Positions 54,601 through 62,700 of a stretch of DNA of 64,000 nucleotides are shown piece after piece. The DNA comes from Gymnorhina tibicen (Eukaryota; Chordata; Aves; Passeriformes; Artamidae): contig VXAZ01003887.1 in the NCBI GenBank assembly GCA_013399875.1, positions 973,855 through 1,037,854 on the forward strand, written 5' to 3'. The stretch's first letter is position 1. Every line of letters starts with the position of its first letter. The position numbers and the translations under genes were made by a program. The notes beneath the pieces are model-generated. The model worked only from the letters and a program-made list of their open reading frames with translations. It did no database searches and was not told the origin of the DNA.

Positions 54601-57467
54601 CTTATAGAGCAGATTCTCTTAGAGAGAAGTTAACTTTATTCAGATAACCTAGCAATTACCATGGAAACACTGAAATGAACTCAGGACTGGATGTTTCCAG
54701 TGACAAATAAACTTTGGGTTTAGTTTCAGTTTCATAATCAGTAAATTTATAGACACTTAATTCCCTAGTGGAGCATACCCTCAGTTGTGGAAGTTGTGAT
54801 TGCTCATAACTAGCACTGCAGAGTCTTTCCATTAGAATAGCTTCCTGTCTACTTTAGTTTTCAGCTTAAAATTTTCACTTTTCTTCCTGTATCACAATTA
54901 TGCACAGAAGAATTTTAAAAGGGACGATATTTTGCTTATCTTGAATTTTATTTCACAATGTTCTTTCATAAGTACTGTTGCATATAATTAGATTTTCCAG
55001 ATGTAGGGAGTTTTAATAAGTTCCTAGCTCAGTCTTGCCACAGTTTACAGTTACTTTTGTTTTTAAAAGTTTTGGAGTTCTCCCCTTTAAATTCTCCATT
55101 TTTTAGTAAAATCTTTCACAAGTGGACCTTAATTTTGTATTGGATTTACAGCATACACTGTAATACTTTGTTTGTTTTACTTTTTTATGCCTCTATTTTT
55201 CTAGTGAGAAAAAAACCCTGGTCTTATTAAAATGTTTGAGTTTGAAAGCTGTCATTTATGTGATAAAATTTATAGTTTCAGGGATGCTTAAGACAGAGCT
55301 GTCAGAGACAACAGATAAATACAACAGCTGGTGTTCTTTAAATAATTTGGGTTTTATTTAATATACTTGATACATTCTCTTCAGTGTTTAAAATTGAATT
55401 GCTTAATTGAGTATGTCCCAATAATTTTTTTTTATGGCTCAACCAAAAGTCTGTATTCATTTCAATGCTGACTGTGTTCTGCCTCTACTGTTGGTCTAAC
55501 CTTGTTGAAAATGGCTTTCTTAGTAAAGAAAACATAGGATAATTTCTTTCAAGAATATGAATATTGCATTAGATTCTTGTTACTCTCCCTCCCAGATTTC
55601 ACTATATTATTCTTTTATTTCTCTGCATAGGCAAGAGCTTTGCTGCAGACTGCTTCATCTTTAGCACCTCACTTGTATGAGCCCCATTTCAATGTTGCCA
55701 TACTCTCAGAGAAGGTAATGCATTATCCTGTTCTTGTAATCTAAAAATTGAGCCTTGGTGAGCAGGTGGCTTTTTATTGTTATTACTGAGAATTCCAGAT
55801 AGATAAGACAAAAGAATACACAGTGCATAAACTCAAGGAAAATGCTAAAGTACATTTTCATTTTAATACCTAGAAGTGTTTCAAAGTAGCCATTCCAGTG
55901 TTTTCTTTTGAGAATAAATGAGGCCAACTGGCTACGAGGTAACTTTATAATTGTTCAAATGCCTGGAAGATGAACAATTTGTTAACAATTCCATCTACAG
56001 TCTTTACAATAATAAGCTTTTTCAGAATGTAAAGTGAAATAGTATCATATGATTTAGCAGTAATGATAGAAAGAGTATCCATTACTGATAATATCTTACT
56101 GATCTCAAAAGGAAGGTCTGTTATTCAGCTTTACAACCTCTAAATTTTTTGTGTGAATAGTTTTTTCATCCAGAGTGTCTAAGACACTGCAGTAACAGAG
56201 TCAAACATTCCTGTTAATAAGAGAAATTTGTACAAGTCCTTATGTTTTTCACAAGAAAAAATTGCTGCTTTGCTTGTGCCTACACCTTCATGATTCTGTG
56301 TTGTGTGGGCAGCTCCACTCCTACAGATACTGAAGTACACGCATCAAGAAGAGAATAACCCATTAATTTGTAAGTGTATCCTCTCCATTGTGAAACACAA
56401 GAGGGTATTGAATAATTGCATTTTTTACTTAATGATTAGGGAGTAAATCCTAGTCTGCGAACGTAGATTTTGCACCAAGAACCCTCATAGGTTATGGGAG
56501 AAGACAGACAGCCACATCAGCCAGGTTCTGGTGCAGTGGGATAATGCAATCCTTCCATTTAGTGTAAGGCCATGGTTTACAAAACATGACTTCTCTGGCC
56601 AGGACCTTGGGTTCTTCTCCTTCAGAGAATTCTTGCTGCGCTGAAGCTCTGTGTTGAGTGATGCACAGGCAAAAAAGGCCTCCTGACTCTGTCCATAGCT
56701 CCTTCCTTTCCATTTGGGAGTTATCACTTTTACTAGATGTGTTCCCAAACACTTGAATTCTTTTTTGCTGAACCCACTTTTTGAGATGCTTTCCTTTTAA
56801 TCCTTCCAAAAAATGATGGCTATTTAGGAAAAAATGAAGTTCCCTAAGTAGGAAACAATTCCTTCTAAAAGCAACAGAGGAGCACCATTAGTTCTCCAAC
56901 GCTGTTGTGCATCTCTGTGAGGAAGCAGGAAATCACATGGAGTTGTGTTTTTTACAGAGGCCTGGTGGGTTGCATTTTGCTTGTATATACAATAGCACTT
57001 CTATGGAGTTTAAAAGCAAAACTTCCATTTTTTATTCCTCCTTACTTCAAGCACTGGGCATGGTGTGTACCTTGTCCATTCTCCAAGAAGTCGCATGAAA
57101 TGGATTATGTTAAGTTGATGTCTTAAAGCATCCCTCCCATTGAAATCACATTTCTGTCTTTCTCAACCCTTGATGTAAGTGCGACATAATCCTGCATCCA
57201 AATGTCTTTATACTGACTTGTTCACTCTTAGGACCAGCTGTGTTTAAACATCTGCAAGCATCAGAAATGTACTGCACAGAATGCGAAGAATACATGATGC
57301 AAACACTGCAGTGCTTGGATTTTCAAAATTGGTTTGTGTGTTTCTTACAGGTTGGAGATCTTCAGAGGAGTTACACAGCAGCTCAGAAATCTGAAGAAGC
57401 ATTTCCAGGCCATGTTGATACACAGCAGCTCCTCAAACAGTTAAAAGAGCACTTTGCTATGCTCTGA
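15150..57467 (+). CDS. TTC8: Tetratricopeptide repeat protein 8 (BBS8), spliced gene, start codon missing
   Basis: TTC8/BBS8 is a subunit of the BBSome, the coat-like complex that carries membrane receptors in and out of primary cilia and acts at basal bodies. Loss in humans causes Bardet-Biedl syndrome or retinitis pigmentosa. Coding exons: 15150-15251, cassette 23577-23606, 26566-26686, 30869-30932, 31084-31243, 31832-31921, 35653-35697, 42056-42141, 44182-44269, 47775-47885, 50914-51053, 52278-52452, 53720-53842, 55631-55714, 57351-57467. All junctions are GT-AG and the phases agree throughout. The visible product is 501 residues (511 with the cassette), near the 505/515-residue mammalian isoforms. 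A TPR-like helix pair fills residues 5-30. A Pro/Arg/Thr-rich linker follows to about residue 149, and about eight TPRs run from 210 to 486, ending in HFAML and TGA. The initiator ATG is absent, probably through an assembly fault at the N. Confidence 0.97.
16697..16825 (+). mobile_element. CR1 LINE 3'-end fragment
   Basis: Contains the CR1 3' block 'GGATAAGGCCTTGAGCAACC..GGTCTGGTGGGAGG', then 'GACAGAGTGGAACCCAGATG' and 'AAGGGTCCTTC', finishing in an ATTCTGAGATTCT terminus. This is the standard order of the avian CR1 3' end in sense orientation. CR1 copies are usually truncated at the 5' end, as here. Confidence 0.8.
22345..22612 (+). mobile_element. CR1 LINE fragment, sense
   Basis: The CR1 3' region is visible in order: 'AGTGGAACAGGTTGCCCAG' at 22434-22452, 'CCTCCGTCCTTGGAAGTTTTCGAGAT' spread over 22470-22494, 'AAGGCTTTGAGCAACCT', and 'GACCTTCAGAAGTCCCTTTA' near 22570. 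The copy is diverged and its exact 5' edge is uncertain. The open frames over it are remnants or chance. Confidence 0.78.
23577..23606 (+). CDS. TTC8: TTC8 cassette microexon (photoreceptor exon 2A equivalent)
   Basis: A 30-nt exon encoding DLDSEYTVFQ. It is preceded by a strong polypyrimidine tract and AG (ctgttttctctcttttcag) and followed by gtaaagt. It is phase 0 on both sides, so inclusion adds ten residues without shifting frame between ...PPGEQ and AAWNLK. In mammals TTC8 has a 30-nt exon at this position, used almost only in photoreceptors and encoding EPDPELPVHQ. The avian peptide keeps D3, E5, V8 and Q10 and the same length. Mutation of the human acceptor causes isolated retinitis pigmentosa (RP51). 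Retinal use in this bird is inferred. Confidence 0.87.
23607..26565 (+). other. TTC8: Intron between cassette exon and exon 2
   Basis: A 3.0-kb AT-rich intron with no recognised repeat. UAG trinucleotides at 23635 and 23702, close to the cassette donor, are candidate Musashi binding sites. Confidence 0.7.
26566..26686 (+). CDS. TTC8: TTC8 exon 2
   Basis: Begins AAWNLKTRALTEMVYVDEID and continues through a conserved acidic stretch ending AQVA plus the first base of an Arg codon. Acceptor ttcag|GCT, donor C|gtaaga, phase 0 in and phase 1 out. Visible residues 35-75. The near identity to mammalian TTC8 in this acidic segment is diagnostic. Confidence 0.96.
26748..26793 (+). repeat. 23-bp direct tandem duplication
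   Basis: Two adjacent copies of CCATAAAATACAAACTGAGG plus TGA (26748-26770 and 26771-26793) differ at one base (C/A). It looks like a recent replication-slippage duplication. Confidence 0.9.
28263..28571 (+). mobile_element. CR1 LINE 3' end, sense
   Basis: Shows typical CR1 blocks in order: 'GTGCAAGGAGGACAGAGCCA' at about 28272, 'AAACTCAGGAGTTTTCTTCTGAACATCAGGAAACAC' across 28335-28370, 'GGCACAGGCTGCCCAGGGAG', 'GATGACCTCCAGAGGTCCCT', and the ATTCTGTGATT terminus at 28561-28571. The 5' end is truncated, as in most CR1 copies. Confidence 0.88.
30869..30932 (+). CDS. TTC8: TTC8 exon 3
   Basis: Completes the split Arg codon and reads PGTSLKLPGTSQGGGPSPAV, ending in two bases of another Arg codon. 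Acceptor ttttgtag|GT, donor AG|gtatgt. Visible residues 75-96. This is the start of the flexible Gly/Pro-rich linker between the N-terminal TPR-like hairpin and the main TPR array. Confidence 0.95.
31084..31243 (+). CDS. TTC8: TTC8 exon 4, Pro/Arg/Thr-rich linker
   Basis: Encodes visible residues 96-149. The linker repeats a TQSGRP motif (TQSGRPIT, then STQSGRPST) and continues MEQAIRTPRTALTARPITSA to RLGT. Acceptor ctttag|G, donor ACG|gtgagt, phase 2 in and phase 0 out. Mammalian TTC8 has the same basic, Pro/Thr-rich linker with the same internal repeat. Confidence 0.96.
31244..31831 (+). other. TTC8: Intron 4
   Basis: A 588-bp intron. A moderately long open frame at 31418-31708 has no recognisable product and ends well short of exon 5. 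No repeat is recognised. Confidence 0.7.
31832..31921 (+). CDS. TTC8: TTC8 exon 5
   Basis: Thirty codons reading ASMLTNPDGPFINLSRLNLT and then KYAQKPKLAK (visible residues 150-179). Acceptor ccctcag|GCT, donor AAG|gtatgt, phase 0 both sides. Nearly identical to mammalian TTC8. Confidence 0.97.
31922..35652 (+). other. TTC8: Intron 5
   Basis: A 3.7-kb AT-rich intron. It contains a short imperfect tandem duplication at 32668-32726. No named transposon or RNA gene is seen. Confidence 0.7.
32668..32726 (+). repeat. Imperfect ~31-bp tandem duplication
   Basis: GCACAAGGTATCAA followed by TCTAGGGA occurs twice in succession (32668-32698 and 32699-32726). The second copy lacks about three bases in the middle. 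Confidence 0.8.
35653..35697 (+). CDS. TTC8: TTC8 exon 6
   Basis: A 45-nt exon reading ALFEYIFHHENNVKN (visible residues 180-194). Acceptor ctgacag|GCA, donor AAT|gtaagt, phase 0 both sides. It matches the short exon at this point in mammalian TTC8, which begins the helical domain. Confidence 0.96.
35698..42055 (+). other. TTC8: Intron 6
   Basis: A 6.4-kb AT-rich intron, the longest after intron 1. Nothing is recognised: no CR1, LTR or RNA gene stands out, and the short open frames look random. Confidence 0.6.
42056..42141 (+). CDS. TTC8: TTC8 exon 7
   Basis: Reads ALDLAALATEHAQFKDWWWK and then VQIGKCYY plus two bases of Arg (visible residues 195-223). The DWWWK tryptophan cluster followed by a TPR helix A is diagnostic of TTC8. 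Acceptor ggaag|GCT, an unusual acceptor with a G-rich, weak pyrimidine tract (ttttggaag). Donor AG|gtaagc. Confidence 0.96.
42142..44181 (+). other. TTC8: Intron 7
   Basis: A 2.0-kb intron holding LTR-family copy C (42600-43404) and a run of eight G at 43801. No other feature is recognised. Confidence 0.7.
42600..43404 (+). mobile_element. GC-rich avian LTR-family copy C (5'-truncated)
   Basis: Begins within the family's 5' half (CATCAAATCAGAGTAGGATAA). It then shows 'AACTTCACTCCCTATTTTCT', several 'CCAGCATGGG...GGGTCACA' modules, 'CACCATGGTCTTCACCATGG', 'ACTGACCTTGGTATCTGCAG' and 'CTTCTCACAGAAGCC', and ends at GCAAACCCAATACA (43391-43404). It keeps the 3' end with terminal CA but lacks the TGTTGTGGTGG start, and some internal modules are missing compared with copy B. 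Open frames of 156 and 171 codons over it reflect GC-rich modules, not genes. Confidence 0.78.
44182..44269 (+). CDS. TTC8: TTC8 exon 8
   Basis: Completes Arg and reads LGLYREAEKQFKSALKQQ followed by DMVDTILYLAK (visible residues 223-252). It is helix B of one TPR and helix A of the next. Acceptor tttag|G, donor AAA|gtaagt, phase 2 in and phase 0 out. Confidence 0.97.
44270..47774 (+). other. TTC8: Intron 8
   Basis: A 3.5-kb intron with one antisense CR1 copy at 45045-45492. Otherwise AT-rich DNA with no recognised feature. Confidence 0.7.
45045..45492 (-). mobile_element. CR1 LINE 3' end, antisense
   Basis: The + strand reads the reverse complement of a CR1 3' end: 'CATAGAATCACAAAATGGTT', 'TGGGTTGGAAAGGATGCCAA', 'GATCATCCCGTTCCAACCCC', then 'CAGGTTGCTCAGAGCCCCAT', 'CAGCCTGGCCTTGAACACTG', 'CTGGGCAACCTGTTCCAGTG', and 'CTCTCTCAGCCTTTCCTCCCAGGAGAGG' spread over 45418-45445. 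At about 450 bp this is the longest and best preserved CR1 in the window. Its orientation is opposite to TTC8. Confidence 0.92.
47775..47885 (+). CDS. TTC8: TTC8 exon 9
   Basis: Thirty-seven codons beginning VYLRLDQPVTALNLFKQGLD and ending CGIARIYE (visible residues 253-289), spanning one TPR junction. Acceptor cttag|GTG, donor GAG|gtatgc, phase 0 both sides. Confidence 0.97.
48355..48628 (+). mobile_element. Compact solo LTR of an endogenous retrovirus
   Basis: A ~274-bp unit starts TGTCCTAGGC and ends near CTCAAGGCAACA. Inside are, in promoter order, an octamer ATGCAAAT (48445-48452), a TATA box TATAAAAG (48463-48470), and a poly(A) signal AATAAA (48560-48565) about 100 bases downstream. 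These are followed by the 'CGGGTCTAGTGTCTG' U5-like segment. This U3-R-U5 order and spacing is typical of a retroviral LTR. Orientation is sense to TTC8. No internal retroviral sequence flanks it, so it is probably a solo LTR. Exact edges are uncertain because no clear target-site duplication was seen. Confidence 0.6.
50010..50594 (+). mobile_element. GC-rich avian LTR-family copy D (5'-truncated)
   Basis: Starts abruptly at the module 'GCTGCTCCAGCATGGGGTCC' and proceeds through 'GGTCACAAGTCCTGTCAGTC', 'GGCCACAGGTCCTGCCGGGA', 'CACCATGGTCTTTACCACGG', 'ACTGACCTTGGAGTCTGCAG' and 'CTTCTCACAGAAGCCACCCT', ending CAAACCCAATACA (50582-50594). Only the 3' half of the family is present. It ends 319 bases before exon 10. 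A 217-codon open frame (49976-50629) across it is produced by the repeat modules. Confidence 0.78.
50914..51053 (+). CDS. TTC8: TTC8 exon 10
   Basis: Reads EMNNISSAAEYYKDVLKQDN, then THVEAIACIGSNHFYSDQPE and IALRFY plus two bases of Arg (visible residues 290-336). It contains a TPR helix B and the start of the next TPR. Acceptor gcatag|GAA, donor AG|gtatct, phase 0 in and phase 2 out. Confidence 0.97.
51054..52277 (+). other. TTC8: Intron 10
   Basis: A 1.2-kb intron. A short AG-rich run lies next to the donor (51067-51085). No repeat family or RNA gene is recognised. Confidence 0.7.
52278..52452 (+). CDS. TTC8: TTC8 exon 11
   Basis: The longest coding exon (175 nt): RRLLQMGVYNCQLFNNLGLC, then CFYAQQYDMTLSSFERAL and ENEEETADVWYNLGHVAV (visible residues 336-394). 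It carries two TPR helices with canonical NNLGLC...Y and YNLGHVAV signatures. Acceptor tctag|A, donor GTG|gtatga, phase 2 in and phase 0 out. Confidence 0.97.
52453..53719 (+). other. TTC8: Intron 11
   Basis: A 1.3-kb AT-rich intron with no recognised repeat or exon-like segment. Confidence 0.7.
53720..53842 (+). CDS. TTC8: TTC8 exon 12
   Basis: Forty-one codons: GIGDLNLAYQCFKLTLVNNN, then DYAEAYNNLAVLEMRKGHTE and Q (visible residues 395-435). The AEAYNNLAVLEMRKG helix is a textbook TPR helix A. Acceptor ttttag|GGC, donor CAG|gtcagt, phase 0 both sides. Confidence 0.97.
53843..55630 (+). other. TTC8: Intron 12
   Basis: A 1.8-kb AT-rich intron. A perfect 16-bp tandem duplication of ATTGTTCTTATATATT lies at 54374-54405. 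Nothing else is recognised. Confidence 0.7.
55631..55714 (+). CDS. TTC8: TTC8 exon 13
   Basis: Twenty-eight codons: ARALLQTASSLAPHLYEPHF then NVAILSEK (visible residues 436-463). Acceptor gcatag|GCA, donor AAG|gtaatg, phase 0 both sides. It spans the penultimate TPR junction. Mammals have NFATISDK at the end of this exon. Confidence 0.97.
55715..57350 (+). other. TTC8: Intron 13
   Basis: A 1.6-kb intron with no recognised repeat. Open frames at 56485-56809 (minus) and 56905-57126 (plus) have no recognisable product. The frame open from 57240 into exon 14 is simply intron read-through. Confidence 0.65.
57351..57467 (+). CDS. TTC8: TTC8 exon 14, C-terminus and stop
   Basis: Reads VGDLQRSYTAAQKSEEAFPG, then HVDTQQLLKQLKEHFAML and TGA (visible residues 464-501). 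Acceptor ttcttacag|GTT, phase 0. The terminal HFAML is identical to the mammalian C-terminus, which confirms that the reading frame is intact to the end. Confidence 0.98.
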   Translation, partial: VGDLQRSYTAAQKSEEAFPGHVDTQQLLKQLKEHFAML

Positions 57468-57957
57468 TGAGCATATTTTTTATTATGTAAGAAGTTAGCC
57501 AGAGCAAATGTCCCATACAGCATTTTGAGAACACCAGCTCAAAGTAGATGAACTATTCTTAATGCATTCCTGTGGCAAAGCTTGCGTTACCTTGAGTAGC
57601 AGGAAAAGATTGAGTTTCAATTTCTTGTCATCTTAAAAGATAACACTTACTCAAATGCAGCTGGAACACTTTGCAACTACGTACACAAGAGATTACAGAA
57701 AAGGGAGTTTTTTTCTGACTTTTAAGCAGAAAATAATTGGTTTTAAACATTCCCATGTGACAATCTGTGAAGAAACAGAGTAAAAATGCTTCCTAACTGG
57801 TTTTCAAGCTTAGCTTTTGATAGTATACTTTCTTACTGAATGTTAGGTTTTAAAATTAAAATACTTAGAAAGAATTTTGAATACATATGTAAAGCAAAAG
57901 TTCTTATATTCCTTGTTGTACTGTATGAGTTAAATAAATTCAGCTTGTATGGTTTGT
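57468..57957 (+). other. TTC8: TTC8 3' UTR
   Basis: About 490 bases from the stop codon to the probable cleavage site, AT-rich and without an earlier AATAAA. The end is set by the poly(A) signal at 57933-57938 and a T/GT-rich element just after it. It is inferred from these signals, since no transcript data are available. Confidence 0.75.
57933..57938 (+). terminator. TTC8: TTC8 poly(A) signal AATAAA
   Basis: Canonical AATAAA 466 bases past the stop, followed at 57950-57970 by a GT-rich stretch (GGTTTGTCTTGTTTGTTTAT), the usual downstream element for cleavage. Cleavage is expected near 57950-57960. Confidence 0.82.
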
Positions 57958-58017
57958 CTTGTTTGTTTATGTAAGTTAAATTACATCCTCATTGCCATGA
58001 AAATCCGGGTTGATAGT

Positions 58018-58818
58018 CTTAACTAATGAGAATTAATGGTAACTACCAGTTAACATTTTGAAAGACTCCATAGAACTGGTACAAAATCACATAATTGCTT
58101 GTGTTCCTCTCTGCCCAGGAGGGACTTTATTCTGGATCTCAGAGACAGAGAAGGGTATTTAGAAGCTTGCAGACTTAAGAACTAATAGTTGAGAACAAGG
58201 CATTGATGGGGTGATTACATGTGCTACCACATAAACACTGTTGCTGAATAAATATTTGGATCAATCTAAACAAGAATACTACTACTAACAACAAATGAAG
58301 ACTTTCTGACATACTTTGTGTTTTAGCTAAAAGGAATAAATTTGCATGAATTCTGAACCTGACCTTTTTAAAAGACCTTTAAGAAATGTGGGATGTTAAG
58401 GTAATCTGGAACGGCACATCCTGAAACAGACCTTTGAAATCTTTTCATGTTTCTCTGATAAATTAAGGGAATGTCTTAGCTTAAGGAGCAACCCTAAACA
58501 TGCTTATGAAACTTATGTCTTTTTTTTTACTGTTTGTTACTTCTCCACCCTTATCTTTGACTGTTGTAGCTGGTGAAGGTGGATGCTGGGGAGCTTAGAG
58601 AAGTGTGCCCACAGGTTCCCCCACAGAGCATTCTGTAGGTGACAGAAACACTCATTAATTGCTGTCACATGGTGTGAAGTGCAAAAGCATTATTGGCTGA
58701 ATAGATGTAGCATTTTTTATGGAATTTTGTTTTGTCCATTTTCATTTTATATTATTGGAAATTCATCACAAACTATTTAAAAAGGAATCTTAGTTGTCAG
58801 TAATTCTCATTAGTTAAG
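58018..58818. repeat. Widely spaced 18-bp perfect inverted repeat
   Basis: CTTAACTAATGAGAATTA at 58018-58035 is exactly reverse-complementary to TAATTCTCATTAGTTAAG at 58801-58818. Weaker similarity continues inward for about ten more bases (8 of 10 in the inner flanks). The arms are 765 bp apart. They could be terminal inverted repeats of a nonautonomous DNA transposon, but no clear target-site duplication is seen. Confidence 0.45.
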
Positions 58819-59639
58819 ATGTTACTTGCTGCCAAAAAGCAAGAATTTAGAGGGAAGTTTCATCCTTTGATCTGCTGTATTCATGTCTTTCCAGCTGTCA
58901 TTGCTAAACTTAGAAAGGTACCAGAAAAGAAAATTGTCTTAGCAGTTTAAACACAACTGCTGAGAATTTTTGAATGTCATATTATTAACTCAAAGTAATT
59001 TTCAAATTGCATAGTAAATAAGCCTATTTCTGTATGAACTGGAACAGAAATGAGTAATACAACTTCAGTTTTTAATCCAGGGTGGCAGCTTGATAGTTCC
59101 TCATAGGTGCTTATAAGATGCCACTTACTGCTTTCACTGTTCAGGTTAATGATCTGAGTAACTCTTTTTCTTCTAGCAAGCAGTGCCCCTTAGAACATGG
59201 ATCCGACTTTATTATTCTTTTATTATTGGGGAATGTATGAAGATTGAAAGGGAAAATGATTATGTATGTTAAGGAATCTTTCACACATTATGCTTGTGCA
59301 AATTAGATATTTAAAAACCGTCACCTTCCCCCTCCCCCCACAATATACAAAGTTTTAAACAAAGATTGAAACCTTTCGAGCTCCCTACTCTGCAGCATCT
59401 GCAAGCCATTCCAAATTTACCTTACGTGGTGTATTTTGATTGCCCCAAAAGGCAGCAGCAGTTTACTTTCTTGATCTTTTGTGCCCCAAAGCAAGGACCT
59501 GACAGTATATTTTTCACAATTAGCACTGTACAAACGAAATCAAATGTGGTAATGAGTACAGCAGCACAGTGCAACAACAGATGAATCAGCAGGCTGTTCA
59601 TCCTGGAAGAATCTTTCTGTTTCATTGTACGTTAATTCG

Positions 59640-59765
59640 GTGTGAGCTGCAGCAAACAGCTGAACCGGCAGCCCCTGGGGCGAAGCGCCCTCAGTTAACG
59701 GAGGGCGACACCGCACAGCACCGCGCATCGGAGCCGTGCTCACCCCTGCCGCAGCGGCGGGTCTC
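59640..59765. other. Small isolated CpG-rich patch
   Basis: About 125 bases (GGTGTGAGCTGC... to ...GCAGCGGCGGG) with many CpG and GCG/CGC words, inside AT-rich DNA 1.7 kb downstream of the TTC8 poly(A) site. It does not resemble CR1, the SINE or the LTR families here. Short open frames cross it on both strands but none is recognisable. It may be a small orphan CpG island, an enhancer-type element or an old GC-rich insertion. Confidence 0.35.
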
Positions 59766-62700
59766 TTTTCTCAGATCTTAACACTGCAAGCAGCGTTGTC
59801 TGTAACACAGAAATCATTTCTCCTCTAACCTGTAGCACAGCTCCATGTATGTCTGGCCAGCATTTACAAAGCCTCTTCAGAGTAGAGGATAAAATACAAT
59901 TACAAAACCCACAATTTTTTAATCTACAGTGCTGATAGGTCCACAACAAAGCTGCCTGCCCAAAGCAGATGTCTGGGGCAGTCTTGAAGTTTCTGTGTCC
60001 CTGCAGGAAAGGTCTGTACAGTTTATGGCTGTTGCCATCAGTTTCATCCTTCTTCTTGACCATCCTTCTTGCTGGGGTCTTTCTAATGGATGAATCCAAT
60101 TAAAAGGTGATAATGTAGAGTTAGGTTATTAAAGGAATTTGATTCTTCTGCTAGATGTTACAGCCACAAAACTGTGGCTGAAATTAATCACAATTCGCAC
60201 TTAAGGGTTGTGGATCATTTTGGCTGCAAAAAGCAGCTTCAGAAATTGGACAGGACAGAGACAGTTTGCCATTAGGTGCCAGTTCAGTCAGTGTATGACT
60301 GGATAATGATCCGATTTTGTTATTGCTGCTGTTGGTGGGTTTTTTCTTTGGTTGTTTCCTGGCTTTGTAGGCTAGAGGGAAAGATTTTTGGGTCGTTCAG
60401 CCTGATAGCTGGTATGCTTTTTCAGCCAGGAGCTCCTTCTAATGAACTTGTTTTGTACTTAAGTAGCAATTACCTGCTGGAGCAGCAGCAAGTTTTGCTA
60501 CAAAAAAGCTTCAGCATTTTATGAAAGATTTTGTATTTAGTCACTCTCACTACCTACCACACATTTGCGTTCTTTCTGATGGATACTTTCAAGCTCATTC
60601 ATGTCCTTCCAGGCTTAGCCCACCCTCAACCAGTGGGTACTCAGAGTGGGCCACAGATTAGTACTGTACTGCTATCCCACCGTCACAGGCAACAGGAGAG
60701 CAGACGGTGAAGGTAGAATGCAAAATGCCCCTTTGTCTGCAAATAAAAACAACAACTAAGTTTCTCTTTGTGCCTTAGAAGATGAATAAAGCAAAAGTTA
60801 AGAGAATTTGATATTCAAGTCATTTACAGACTTGTGTCTCCAGTCACTCTCCAGTAGCATTTGAATTCCTGTGCTGGTAAAGATGGTGTTACTAGTTTCC
60901 TTGAATAGCAGAGTTTTTAGAGTTAATGAGTGCTCAGAAGCTGCAAATACGCAGAAGCATCTGTAGCAGGTTAAATCTGGAAGATGTGCTACAAAAGCAA
61001 TTTTTGTTGCAAAATTACCAAGTACGCATACCCTGAATTATGCTGAGTAACTGAAGGATTACAAGTACTATATGTACTTTCTTTCTGTTGATTACTTACA
61101 GCAATTGCCTAGTGCACAGCCTTCTCTTTGTGTTTGGTTTACTAGAAGGTCATAAAGATTTAGATCTTTGAAGAAGATTTCCTATTTAGAAACTAAATCT
61201 GAATAAAATATGTTTTAAAAAAATCAAGTCAATGAGTTCATTGTAAAAAACTCTTCCCAACACACAGTGCATTATCTTAATTGTATATAATAATATATCA
61301 GCCCATACAAATGTGGGGGTTTTCCCCCATTTCCTGCTTGCTTTTTGACAGGTATTTCTAGTGAAACCAATTATAGTGTGACAAAGATAAGTCTTGAAGC
61401 CATTATAAATGAGACACAAGAAGAAACAGCAGGATGCAAACCTTGCTCAGCACTATGGAAAGGTCAAAGTCATTAAGAGCCAGGAAGCTTGGTTCCAGCA
61501 AGTAGACCACCCCAACAGTTTAATCTCATTTTCAGCTTATTCAGTTTACATACCCATAAAGTAATTGCCAAGATTCTACATTTTAGCTTTGGTATCATTT
61601 TATACTACTATCAGTTCCATATTTTTCTAAGTCTATATACTTTAAAAATGCCAGGCAGCTTTAAAGCTATTACACATGTTAACTAATTATCCTTTCCAGC
61701 AATAAATATAGATCATGCTAACCAAGGGTCATCCATCAAGAGACTGGACTAATTGTACATGAGATACCACCCAGAAGCCAATTTAGAAACAGCCCTGGAC
61801 TATTTTTATTCCTGTGAATTGCCATAAACCAGCAGTTCAGGGTTCAGATAAAAACACAGTGTTCTAAAATATATGGTCACTGACTCTTGAATCAGTAGAA
61901 CAAAAACAGAGGCACATATCTGTCCTAGCTTTCCAGGATGTAACTCAGTTCTTCCAGAGATACTGATGGGGGAGGCCCAGTAGAAAAGCTTTGAAAGCCC
62001 CTGACTTCTGCCTGCAATCCTGCAATGCCTGATGGATTGGCTTAACATGCTGTCATTACTAAGCATTCATTTAATAAGGTATTAAATGGTAGCTACTTAA
62101 TGAAGGTAAGATTTGAAATTCAATATAAATCCTGGGAAGGTAGGCTAATAAGCAAAACGACCACATAAATAACCTGTGTCTTCAAGTCAGGGAGTAATGT
62201 AGACAGTGAAGGAAATAATTCTCCAAGAGTACCTTAGACCCCAGTCTAACAGGACACTGGGAAGAGCAGGTGGCATAGGAGATCCTGTTTTGCAGGGGTA
62301 TATGTATATTAGCAAAAAATAATTAATATAATAGTAAATAAACACAATGTGGCTACTTACAAATGACTGACGTACTTTACACTTTTCAGCCACACCCTTG
62401 ATAGTCTTTATAATCTTTATTAGCTGATGTGTATGTATTTATCAAACATTAACTTTTAAGCAATTACAAGTGAAGTTCACAAATTTTCAAACCACTGGCA
62501 TTATGTGACAAGTCTCATACGGTCTACCAGAATACAACATCGTCTTTAAGGAAAAAGTTAGACATACTCAGCCGTCTCAGAAAGTGACTCTAATTAAGCT
62601 GAAGCTTCAGATGCTCCAATGCCTTTTAAATGAAAAAAACACCACGACCAGAATAGACACAATTTCTGTTAGATTACAACTTAAAATTCTTAGGAAAAAG

